This document shows positions 1-12,900 of a stretch of DNA of 64,000 nucleotides, one piece after another. The stretch lies in NCBI GenBank assembly GCA_022818135.1, contig JAFMSR010000018.1:25185017-25249016 (forward strand), written 5' to 3'. How positions within the stretch are numbered: position 1 is the stretch's first letter; each line of letters starts with the position of its first letter. This DNA is from Saxidomus purpurata (Eukaryota > Mollusca > Bivalvia > Venerida > Veneridae). The position numbers were made by a program, and so were the translations under genes. Under the pieces are notes generated by a model. It saw only the letters and a program-made list of their open reading frames with translations. It had not been told where the DNA came from and did not search any database.

Positions 1-235
1 TTGTTAGCAGTTAAAATGTAGTATTAAGAAGCTGAAAGCGTAAACCAGATGATAGCTTCAATCACTTTTTCAAATGTGCCAATACAGTTATATTTCTATC
101 TTCTTTAGATTAAAACTCTACAATGCAAAAATGTTACCAATTACACAATCAATAATGTTTACGTTTTATCTTATAAACACTAATATATGCAATGTCCTAC
201 AATATTTATATATGATTATCCCCGATTTCTTTCCC

Positions 236-525
236 TGTCCACAATAAATCATGCACGCTGTCCACAGAAAATCATGTACACTGTCCACAGTAAATCGTGT
301 ACATTTTCCAAAGTAAATAACGTACACTGTCCGCAGTAAATCATGTACACTGTCTACAGTAAATTATGAATATTGTCCACAGAAACTTCACTTTTCACAG
401 TAAATTATATACACTGTCCAAAGTAAATCATGTACGTTGTCAGCACTAAATCATGTACAGTGTCCTCAGTAAATCATGTACAGTGTGCGCAGTAAAACAT
501 GTATAGTGTTTACTACTACGACACG
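236..525. repeat. Minisatellite of about 23-28 bp units
   Basis: About eleven imperfect copies of a unit with the core CCACAGTAAATCATGTACA. It lies just downstream of the nAChR-like stop codon. No coding potential seen. Confidence 0.85.
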
Positions 526-569
526 TGGTCCTTGATGAAAGTTTCAAATTTATGCTTACTTATTGTTTA

Positions 570-989
570 TTATTGATGTGTCCCATCCCAGTCATCGGGG
601 CGTTTTCTCAAAGCAATGAAATGTAAAGACAATGTTGTACAACTGCACAATAAAAATATGATGTACACAGTCATAAATAGCCTGTCGAGAACCAGTGCAA
701 ACGTTCGCCACTCGTAACCCGAATAAAAGTGTTCCTTTTCTCTTTCTAGATGCTTACTTATCGACTCAAGCTTTTCAGTGATATTTTCTACAATTGCAAC
801 TATATTTCGCGACACCTGCACACCATTTGGACATTTTGTTTGAGAAATCTGTTTTTCGCTTTCTGTCAGGTGATTACTTGTGCTTGAAACTGTTTTCAAC
901 GCAATTTCATCGAATGCCTGGAATCGATATCTTCCGTTCTCATTAAGTTCACGTACATTTCTCTCTATTATACTAGAACGGCGTCGTTT
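570..989 (-). CDS. nAChR-like exon 9 (cytoplasmic loop, M4, stop)
   Basis: Starts after a TTTCAG acceptor with a basic KRRRSS stretch, runs through the charged MA-type helix ([17 protein letters not shown]) and the M4 helix starting at EW(R)[16 protein letters not shown], then about 15 hydrophilic residues to a TAA stop. An AATAAA hexamer overlaps the stop codon on the coding strand; whether it is used for polyadenylation is not known. Confidence 0.95.
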   Translation of the reverse strand, partial: KRRRSSIIERNVRELNENGRYRFQAFDEIALKTVSSTSNHLTESEKQISQTKCPNGVQVSRNIVAIVENITEKLESISKHLEREKEHFYSGYEWRTFALVLDRLFMTVYIIFLLCSCTTLSLHFIALRKRPDDWDGTHQ

Positions 990-3900
990 CTGAAATCATT
1001 TTAAATAATTAATTCGTCATAATTGTAAACATTCTGTAACATAACACATGCGATTTTGATGTCATTATCTTCTACAATGCATAAATCCTGACCTCTTTAC
1101 GATTCATTTGACATAATGGTTAAGTGTTAGAAAACTTGGTGTCATTACAAGTAATTCGATAAACTGGGCGTCATCGTAGGAATAGTTAATTGCTTGAAGT
1201 CAGCTGAGGGGGGCGGTGAATATGGGACGCCGTTGCTGCCTCGTAGTAATGGTTATTATGTTATGTTCACACGACTATTCATTCATAAACAAGAAAAACT
1301 GCGATACTACGTATCACAGCGAGCCAACAAACAAAACTGACATGTAAATATTTTAGATATTGGTGATGGTTGATGCTGAGGCCTGGCCCCACAGGAATTC
1401 AAGCAGACCCATTCTAACTTGCGTTGTTTGACACATGCATTCGTTTTATCGCCGCATTGAACTAACAAGTTATGATTATCTTTAATAAATTGTTATTACA
1501 GATTGCCGAAATCACAGTTGTTGGTAAACATTATTAAGATATTTGTCGTGACACCTTCTCTCGGTATTTCGAGAATAGAGCACCTGCACCACTGTGCTCA
1601 CATGGAGAAACCGCTTATTTTTGTCGCAAATTAGTCTATAAATACCTATCTAGTCATGCAAGTAAATCTTCACCAAAAAAAAAAAGAAAAAAAAATTCAA
1701 CTTGGTCAATATATAAACGTTATATTATAACCACGATTTCAATAATGTCGTGATATATTCCATATGTCCCCACCTTTAATTACATATTAGTCAGTCCCTT
1801 TTGTTCCTGGATGAAACTGAAGTTTTGAAAAAGAAGGTAAGAGTTGACTACAAAGGGTACGAGTTGACCGTTTGATCCACACGATTTGACCAATTAGGGT
1901 ACGAGATGACTAAGGTACGAGTAAACTTAGGTGCGAGTCGATCCGAAAGCTTCTGGTTGAGCAAGCAGAAACTGACACAACACCACATCTACTGACTGAC
2001 TTGTAGTATAAAAACTTAATAATGACGTGTAGTACAAAAACTTCACTTTTATCGAATAATATGAATTGATTAATTCAAGCCACTGTCTAAATTCGGGGGT
2101 AGGACAGTATATGAAATATTGTTACTATTTTTTTAACACACACAATTACTAACGACAACTCTATAGAAAATAGACTGTGTCTATAATATTAATCTCAGAA
2201 GTACCTCATTTTTTCAATGATGAGAGAGACATCTAAGTAACGAACGGCAACTCGTGCGTTCAAGAAAAAAAATTACTGTGTCTATAGTATTTATCTCAGA
2301 AGTACCTGAATTTTTCAATGAAGACAGACGCATATTTTCGCTCTAGTGCTTAAGTCTCCATGTACCTTTTACTCACCCCATATTAAATATAGCGGGCCGC
2401 TGCTGCGGCCTGCAATAAACGACATCATATTATATTAAAACCTTTACCACGAGGCAAGAACAGCAATAGGTGAATCTAGTAACACTTTTGGACGACATTT
2501 CAAAGACCGACTCCATTACGTTTTTTGTTTTAAAGCCTGGCCTCGTGATCGAATTGAGTTCTTTACACCATTTCTTTACTTTTTGTATTATTCTGATACT
2601 TCTACTAGAAAAGTAACGTTATTCAAACGTATACAGTATACAATTGCCGGAGCAACCAAATAAAAATTGTTCTCTTACCACTGGTACAGCACACATTTGC
2701 GTTTTCTGTCTTTCAATATTTACACACATTATTCGTGCAAGAGGTATGAACAGAAAGCGCCGGACCCACATCGGTAAAGGACGCACTTCATAGCCTTTGA
2801 AGTGTATATTCAATACAACGACAGTTGTAAAACAGGAGAATCCAACCAACACCATTGATATTATAAAATATAGACCTGCAAAGTGTATATACTAAGTAAG
2901 ATGATACAGTTTGACGTCATTTTTCTGCCTTGCGTATATCGTACGTCACAAAAAATCCATAGGACGCAAGCATGCTGGGTCTGGACCAATGAAATGTAAA
3001 CAATTGTTTGTTGGATAAATATTTCTACATTTTAGTTTAGATTTAATTAATATCGGTTTTGCACTAATGTGTTCTATCTCGATAAGGAAACAACACCTCT
3101 TTTCTTATAGTCACCCCCTCTAAGGAACCACCCGTGATTGAACCAACTGTTTGTCACTAATGAAGTCAGTGATTGTTGCATAATCAACTTAACTTCCAGT
3201 TGTCTTAGAGCTACATAGAGGGAAGGGAAGGATTTTCAATATTTCGCTGTAAACTGTCGGTGTTGTTATAATAAGAGTGCTGGAATATCAAGTATTGCTT
3301 CTCTTTTACTCATGTTTCTCTTTTTAATTATTAAAGCAGCACATTTATTCTTTCTAATGTAACGTTGTTGACCTTTGGTGAGTTGTCACTTCCACTACAT
3401 TTCATTTCCTATTTGTTCTATATATTGGAGAATTATTGAGCAATTGATTAAAGACCATACAGTAGTGTTTGCTTAGAACACAAACTCTATTGGTAGGTGT
3501 GATTAATTAAATGTTTTTGAGATGCTACATAACAGGTACTAATGCACCGTTCATAACAGTAAGGACCACAAGACGATATGAAGCTTACATCTTATGTATC
3601 TACTATATCTGCAACTGGAACTGTATGGTATAACAGAATTACATATTTGTTCACAGGTTTAAAGTTTTATATTTGTTATATGCAGTGTGTACACAATTTT
3701 ATAACACTTAACAGAACAACACTAATGAACTTGTATGGCAATTGCCATCTGTGTCGATAAAAAGATGGCGTGCATTGTAAACAGCTATGTTTATTCAATT
3801 GGGCGTAAAACAAACAGCGTAAAACCTGTTGCTAGTTTCAACAGATCCATGTTGTACAAAATAAATTTACTCGTACGATTTTTTTCAATAACAGTATTTA

Positions 3901-6900
3901 CCCATGAAAGATACCTTCCCGCTCGGCGGCATCAGTTCTAGAACAATCAGTTGGAACACAGCCAGTGACAAAAGTACTGTGATTTCCAAACTGACTTTCT
4001 CTCCAGAGGCAGGCGGCAAGAGGAATCCGAGCACGGCCACGGAGGATATGACGAAACACGGAAACAACAGATTCAATGCATAAAACAACGGGCGTCTCTG
4101 AAATGGTAGAAAATATAATAATGACACTTGTGAACCTGTGATGGCCGTCTAATAACCTTGTCATTTAGGCAAGTAAATATGAGATGGGATATTCTTTTAC
4201 CGTTAAGTGATTTTAGCATTTTTAAAGATATGTGGTTGTCACCTCAAGTCAGAAAACGTACCGAGAAATTATTACTTTAATTGTTTAAAAGCATTGAAAG
4301 CATCGTGGAAAAATACTTCCCTGCTGAAAATAGTCAAAGGTCACCAATTTGTTTTCTCATATGATGAGTGATCAATTAATTGGTGGAAGCTGTTTTATGA
4401 CACAAAATGTTTTGATGTCTGTTTATTGCTTGTAAAAGATAGAATTGATTTTTCCACTGATATATCTTTCTCTCTAGTCCAGTTAGGTCTTAAGGTATTT
4501 GTCATACTGAAAAGTTTAGCTGACAATCTTTTCCAAGCCCTTTATAACTTTAAAGTTACACATACATATTTACTATTAAATTAACAAATACAATTATAGA
4601 ACTGTGTTGTTTATTTTGAAACACTGTGGACATATACCTCTCCCCCTCCTTATATGTCTCTGCTTAACCAAAAAGTGTTTGTCAGAAATAATATTTCGTA
4701 CTTTTTGCAATGTCATTGAAAAAATACAGCGCTAAACATATATCATGTACTTTTGATTTGAAAACAACTTTGTGAATTTAGTACAAATGGCATGTTCGTA
4801 AGTTGGAAGCCTGTCAAGCCTGGCAGCTTGAGATCAGCAGTTCAGCAACCTGTCAAGCGTGGCAGCGTGAGATCAGCAGTCTAGTAGCCTGACAAGCGTG
4901 GCAGCGTGAGGTCAGCAGTCTAGTAGCCTGACAAGCGTGGCAGCGTGAGGTCAGCAGTCTAGTAGCCTGACAAGCGTGGCAGCGTGAGGTCAGCAGTCTA
5001 GTAGCCTGACAAGCGTGGCAGCGTGAGGTCAGCAGTCTAGTAGCCTGACAAGCGTGGCAGCGTGAGGTCAGCAGTCTAGTAGCCTGACAAGCGTGGCAGC
5101 GTGCGGTCAGCAGTCTAGTAGCCTGACAAGCGTGGCAGCGTGAGGTCAGCAGTCTAGTAGCCTGACAAGCGTGGCAGCGTGAGGTCAGCAGTGCAGCATC
5201 CTGACAAGCGTGGCAGCGTGAAGTCAGCAGTCTTGTAGCCTGACAAGCGTGGCAGCGTGAGGTCAGCAGTCTAGTAGCCTGACAAGCGTGGCAGCGTTAG
5301 GTCAGCAGTCTTGTAGCCTGACAAGCGTGGCAGCGTGCGGTCAGCAGTCTAGCATCCTGACAAGCGTGGCAGCGTGAAGTCAGCAGTGCAGCAGCCTGAC
5401 AAGCTTGGTAGCTTGAGGTCAGCAGTCTAGTAGCCTGACAAGCGTGGCAGCGTGAGGTCAGCAGTGCAGCAGGCTGACAAGCGTGAGAGCGTGAGGTCAG
5501 CAGGTAGTGCAACATCCTGACAAGCGTGGCAGCATGAGGTCAGCAGTCAAACAACTTGAGAAGCGTGGCAGTGTGAGGTCAGCAGTCCAGCAGCCTGACA
5601 AGCATGGCAGTGTGATGTGAGCAGCACATCCGCCTAACAAGCGTGGAAGCGTGAGGTCAGCAGTCTAGTAGCCTGACAAGCATGGCAGCGTGAGGTCAGG
5701 TATGCAGCAGCCTGACAAGCGTGGCAGCGTGCGGTCAGCAGTGCAAAATCCTGACAGCGTGATAGCGAGAGGTCAGCAGTACAACAGCCTGACTAGCGTG
5801 GCAGCGTGTGGTCAGCAGTACAACAGCCTGACAAGCGTGGCAGCAGTCCATTAGCCTGACAAGCATGGCAGCGTGAAGTGAGTAGTGCAGCAGCCCAATC
5901 TCATTAAAATCATATCCTAATTTACGCTCCACAGTTAGCGAAGCGAAGATACTGGATCTGATTTTAATGAGATTGTACAGCAGCCTGACAAGCGTGGCAG
6001 CGTGAGGTCAGCAGTACAGCAGCCTGACAAGTGTGGCAGCATTAAGTTAGCAATCCAGTAGCTTGACAAGCGTGGCAGCGTGGACATGTCACGGATTCTT
6101 ATTTTACTGACATTATATTCATATGACATTTCGAGCCTGCTGACTTCAAGCTGCCAGATTGTTGACTTCACTCTGCCAGGCTGCAATATTACCAATTTCA
6201 CGCGGCCAGGCTGCTTGGCTGCTGACTTCATGCTGCCAGGCTGCTTAATTCAAGCGGCCAGGCAGCTTGTCTGCTGACCTCACGCTACCAGACTGATGAC
6301 TTCATTCTGCCAGGCTGCCAGATTACCAATTTCACGCGGCCAGGCTGCTTGGCTGCTGACTTCATGCTGCCAGGCTGCTGACTTCACTCTGCCAGGCTGC
6401 TAGATTACCAACTTCACGCGGCCAGGCTTCATTGCTGCTGACTTCACTCTGCCAGAATGCTGGGCTGCTGACTTCACGCTGCCAGGCTGCTAGGCTACCA
6501 GGCTGTCAACTTCACGGATATACAAATGACGGTCAAATTCCCGGCAATACTTGGTCTTTAAATGTAAGTGTCAGTACATGTAGTTGTAACATCCAAACTG
6601 ATCATTGGAATTGAAACTACTCGGAAGAATCATTTGTCAGCTTCTATAAGAAATCATTTTCTTACGTTTGTTTACTGATATAATGTTAAATGAGATACGT
6701 ACAAATGTATTCTATATCTGTGGGCGAGTGGTTTGAGTCGCTCACTTGATATCACTTTTATAGGTAGTAAGCAATTTAATAAAACATGTTAAAATAACTA
6801 TAACATCAAATAATTTAATATCTGGCATTTCTGTTTAAAATGTATATATCAACTCCACAAAAATCTAACATCTCTGGCAGAATAGTAATAAAAAAAAGAT

Positions 6901-9900
6901 TTCATAGTTTTTTGTAAACTATTGATATTTTATGCGCAGGAATAACGTCGGTTTCCATCAGTAAATAGTTCTGGGCACATGACAAGTGTTACTGCATATT
7001 ACTTTTTGTCTGCAATTAATAATGCTATACAGTTTTGAGGCACAGATTAGAGAGTAATTATTCATTCGTTACATGGTCTTCATTGGAATTATATTCCATT
7101 AGCAGAAATGTAATAAATATGTAACAAAAAGTTAGCCTTTTTTATAATAAAGAAAGACCTTTCATGTTTTTTTTTTCAAATTTTAATCTGTCTTTTTGAC
7201 TCAATAAATATTGGTTAAAATTTATATATAACAAAGGACATTTTCCACATAACTGAACAAAATTTTGATTTTAGCTGTGAGAGTTAGTATGCACTATTTA
7301 TCACGTTTCTTTTTGAGTTGCTTACTACCTATAACCTTTCATAAATTGAGGGTCATTGGTTCGAGCCCTGCGATTTACCATGTCTCTTTATGTGAGACTT
7401 TCCATTTGGTTCTTCCCAGGAACTATGGTTCGGTAAAAACTGCTCGTCCGGGCGTTAAACACCAACGACTGCTATTCCGTCCAGCAAGGTCTCCAGGTAT
7501 ATTTTTCTGTTTGCTAAAGGTGGATTACAAGAGAAGGTCAATTTTTCTGTTTGTTAAAGGTGGATTACAAGAGAAGGTCAATTTTGCTGTTTGTTAAAGG
7601 TGGATTACAAGAGAAGGTCAATTTTGACACTTTTCGTCTTCCTCTGTAAAAATCAACATTCCAAACTTTTCTCCTTTATGCCTACCGTTGCAGTGACAGA
7701 AGTATCAGAATAAAAACTGCCAGCGTGACAAATAAAGTTTTCTCCTGATTTATTTTACTGTGACTGAAGAATCATTCAGTTTCAGGCATGGCATATGCTA
7801 AATGTTTTAACATGGTTTAATTAATAAAACGTAAACGTTAGTTACTGTATCACACAGCGGGAGCCGCTCTCTACAAAAACTATCTACGGTATAAAAAACC
7901 CATATCACCAATGGATTAATATAATGTCAGAGGAAAACATGGTAAACATCCATTAATTCTTGCTGTACAACATTCAAAGTCTAGCAGACGAGCAGTTATT
8001 GTTAGTTTCCATTACAATTTAGAAGTATATTATATTTTATGACCATAACACTCAGTGCTGGGAAAAAAGGTCGTCATAGCAACAATAATTAATGACTAAA
8101 CAGTAAAACAATCGGTCAAATTTATTTTCTATCTATCATACTTGCAACTCATTCTTTGGCAGAATTATGGTACTCCACATGCCATATTGTCATATGCCGG
8201 CAGTTTGTATACTTTTAAAAGGCTGTAAAATCTAGAGCAGTTCCATTAGCTGCTTGTTCAATTATACAAGTACTTTTTGAAGCGGAAATCGTTCACATCA
8301 TAACAACAATAAAAAGAAACAAACTAAGTAGAGCCAATTAAAAATAAACATCGACCCGTGTGCTAGCAATGTGAATCATAACAGATTGGGTAATGACGTA
8401 TTCAAATAGTAGAACGACCTTTTTAACGAACAGTTTGCTTTCGGTTCCATTGTACATTGGATTGTTATTATATATGTTTTGTAAAAAAAAATAATGGCGA
8501 ATAGATATGTTTTAAATTAATACAGTCAAACCTGTGGTAACGACCACCTACGAATAAAGGTCACACTGTGAGTAAATGCCAGTCTTTCAGAGACCATTGT
8601 TGATTGAATAGAATAATTTGACCTTCGAGTAAAGGTCACCTGTAAACAAAGGCCATATTTTGTCTCTCCAAATGATGACCTTTGTTCACAGGTTTGAATA
8701 TATCGAAATGAAGAAAAAAACTACAAAATGGCTTCAAATTGCTGCAAAGAACAAGACTAAGAACAAGACTAAGAAAACACTAGGCCACAAAATGAAAAAA
8801 AAACGCAAACTGTTCTCACAAAGTTGCGATATGTACCCCTTTTTAAAAGCTTTAACTACATTCATATTGTAGATAATTGTGTTAAAAAGCGATAGTCAAA
8901 ATGCGGTGCGATAGTATGATGATTATATGTACATGCAATGACGTAACATGATGTTGTTATAAATCGATCATAGTTTTGATACTGTGTTCCAAGCCAGAGA
9001 ATATTTTGCGCGTAGTTTCACGTGTATACCATTGATTATGATGAGGCCCTAATTCCAAATCTATGACAAAGGGGCCAAACGCAATATTAGATGCTGCCAC
9101 GCATTGACGTCTGCAGTGCCATAATTTAGGTCTCTAAAGCTTTAAAGCTGCTACCAGAACAATTGCTCTCCCATGACAATAGCTCTTTGCTCGAAAAAGA
9201 ATCTGAATGACAAAGAAATACTTAGTGTAAAATGTACTTACTTATTTTCATCTTACCTCTAAAAAAAGTTGAAACACCAGTGTTGGATAAGGGTCGTCTC
9301 CGTATAACGTAACAACACGAATAACTGGAGCGTTATGCACATGCCACTCGGAATTTAAAACAAATGATGTCATATCAGCCCTTGTCGAAACGTTAATGAC
9401 ATCGACCTGCTTACCGCTGTATGCCCAGGAACCAAACGTCAGATTGCATACTTGGAAGTCAAACGGGAAGTGTGTGACATCAACAGCACATACGCTTCTG
9501 AATGAGTTAATGAAACTGGTACTGATCAAGTCGAAATCAAGTAACAGGTTGCAAAACTAAACATTTAAGAAAGCAACGTGAAGTGGTCATTTTACAAACA
9601 CATTGAGAGGAAGCATGCAGTGTAGCTTAATATTGTGCATAATTACCGCATTCTTTCCTAATATTAACCCCCCGCACCCCTTCCCCTGCCCCCCGCTCCC
9701 CCACCCCTTTCCCCGCCCCTGTTTTCTCTTAATTTTCTCAGATACTTGATAGAAGATAAACTCTTGAAAACTTCAATAGTTAAAATCAAATGTAATTGGG
9801 CTGTTATCCGAAAGAGCGTCGGTAAAGTCTAATAAAAACTAGACTACTATTTCTTCTATTGTTTCCACTCAATTTTGATTAAAGCATCAATAAGCATAGT

Positions 9901-12900
9901 TTCCTGGTACTAAAAAGTTATGGAAATAATCATATCATTCTCTTTGTACACTGATATTAACCTATGCCTTAAGGAATGGATATTTTATCATTTGATTTTC
10001 TCCGCCGTATGTCACAATCAGCCGTTATTGGTTAATGTATCGTTTAGATCAGCAAAAGCTACATTTTGCTGAGAAAAAGCGAGTAGATTGTAAATCAGAG
10101 CAAGGCTAACTGTATATAGCGTAAAATTTGTGCAGTTTTCCGATAATGCACTTTTTAATATCTTTGTAAATATGATTGAATCAGAAATATGCATTTGCAG
10201 TGCTTTCAAATAGAAGGTACATGGAAACTCTCGAAATTATAAAAAATATTTTTTGAAAGTGATAAGACAGGGACATAGCAAAATATAGTTGTAAATGTCA
10301 TTTTACAAAACATAATATGATTTCATTGATTGTTTTTTATTCGTTCAATATTTCAATTTAAGTTTTTGACAAACATTTTGCCAACCTTATTTCCAAAGGA
10401 GCTTGTCAGAATTAACACACTGTTAGTAAGTCAAGCTTATATCTAGCACTGCTGAATTTTGCACAAAAGCCGACCGGTTTTGTACGCAAGCCTAATATTA
10501 GACTTACTAATGATTAACAGCTGATGATCTTTTCCTCCAAAAAGTAAATGCCAGAGGACTAAAATCTCTAGGAGCCTGGTTTATAAATATTTTATCTTGA
10601 AACAGTCCCATATCAATTACTTTAAGACGAGCATTGATTCAACACGAACTTATTTGATTTCACACAACTTAGACATGTCTCAGGGTGTGGTTAAGTATTG
10701 ATATACAATGTACAAGTGTATTGCTGAATTAAAAACAAATAAAGACAGTTACCTTAGTACTGATGGAAAGTTGTAATTGACGATTCCATTGTTGTGTATT
10801 ACCAGACTGTAATCATCGATGCCCGAAAGCTTGTCCACAGCAGCACTGAGATAAATTTATACATGAATAATAAAAATGATAACCTTACACAGACGTCGTA
10901 AAACTGAATTACATTGTTACGTGAATCAGGAAAATGACAACCCTTAATGTACGTAGTAACTACTTTGGAACTACTTTGTTACACGATTCAGAAAAATGCC
11001 AACCCTACACGGACGTTGTAAAACTAAATTCAGGCCCAAGTTTTACTGTAGACAACTATATCTTTGTGTCTCTTAACTGATAGTATGTAGTGCTAGATTT
11101 TAAAATGCAACATGTTCTTTGAGCGTATCTTGTCAATCATGTGATTTTCTATTGATTTTGTTTCCTGTCCGTGCATATATCAAATAAGGATTATAACGAA
11201 ATAAATTTGACTGAAATGACACGAAATCAAACTTTAAGGCTTTTGTGAAACCGAAGAAGCTTCATCAACATATTTAGTTATGTTTTAAGCCGGGAAGCTG
11301 ACAACTAACAAATGCTAAACATGAACAAATCAAAACATTTACTTGTCATATAAAGTTAGATCCGGGACCCAGATTTTATTCTGTGGCAAAGTAATTTCCT
11401 TAAGTCCGTCGTATTGTGTGGCGTTCCACCACAGTCGACAGTCTTCCCATTCCTGGAAATACATTTGGTAAAAAATTGTTACTATGCTAAGTGTTATGTC
11501 TGAACTAACGATACTTGTTTAATTTTCATGCTTTTCCGTATTTGAGAAAATCTAAATTTCTTAAATATTATCCCAGGTTTTACAGCAGACTTAGTCTGAT
11601 AAATACGGAAGCCATTGAGAGACTTTCTTTGTAAGCACTTGCGACTTCTTTGTTTTTCTCGTTTGTTATTAAGAGCAGAACAGAACAGAACGTATCCTTT
11701 ATTTCGTCTAAGTGCATAAACTACACAATAATGATAATATAACACGTATTTGTTATTAATTTATTGTTATGACCAATTTATTGATAATTGCTTTATTTTT
11801 CGATGATAACTCATTAAGTCATGTCCAGTAATTTTTTCAATGAGATCATTTGTAAACAGTCATTAAATTAGAATAGATAATTTAAGGACAAATTCAGACT
11901 CATCAAACACACACCAAATGAAGCAGTTTATGGTGAACTGGGAAGATTTCCCCTGTCTGTTATATGTAAGGAAAGAGCAATTAAGTTTTGGCTTAAAGTT
12001 AAAAAGAATGAAGGTACATCCATTCATTCTACTTACATGGAACAATGTAACAACATGGACAGAAAGAGTTGGGAACTCGCTGATAGATAATTTAGGATAT
12101 TCATTTCTTCTAACTAACTTTGATGTGAATGTTAAATATTATCCAAGTCTTAAAGACGCATACGAGATCAATATATACAGAGATGGTATGATTCTGTTAA
12201 TGGTAAAACTAAACTCGACTATTATGTGAAATATAAAACCGAATTCTGCTATGAAAAATATCTAGATGTTTTAAAAAATGACACATTACGGAAATATCTT
12301 ACATGTTTTAGGCTTAGTTCACATTCTCTTGAGATAGAATTAGGTCGATATAACAATATAGATAGAGAAAATCGTTTATGTAAATGCTGCAGTCAAAATA
12401 AGACCGAATCTGAGTACCATTTTCTTATGTGCTGTACTTTGTATTCTGACATTCGTCGCAAATATCTTGGGGCGGTGTCTTGGCCAAATATGCATAAATT
12501 TGTTAGTTTATTGTCGACACATAGTAAACAACTTTTGTACAAAATCTCTATATATTTGAAACTTCGGAAGCTTTTGCAGTACGTTCCGATACCCTTAGTA
12601 TTATGACTGTTCCATAAAATATATATTATTTATCATGAAAAAATGTATATGTTCATATGTATCAGAATTTGCATTGTCGCAGTTATATATGTTTGTGCTT
12701 TGAAAATGTACCATATGTCTTGGCTGTATTCACTGTGTTATATGTTAGATGGCCAAAGGCAATTGTATTTGCCGATTAGCTGAATAAAACTGACTGACCA
12801 ATATCAAAAGACAGAGAATGGATGTAAAAAGGGCCGATTTCAAATGTAAAAAGTTCAATATAATTCTGTTGTTTTTGTGAATTATTGCATTCTAAAGCCA

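Noticed and set aside
3898..4164. 88-codon minus-strand frame overlapping receptor exon 7
   Set aside because: Shadow frame; the other frame carries M1 and M2.
5297..6231. Minus-strand open frames with CHACQA..LLTSR repeats
   Set aside because: They follow the 39-bp satellite period (13 codons) and have no start, splice or domain evidence.
7265..7597. 110-codon plus-strand frame
   Set aside because: Covers the SINE and the 40-bp tandem repeat; the repeated [10 protein letters not shown] text is the repeat.
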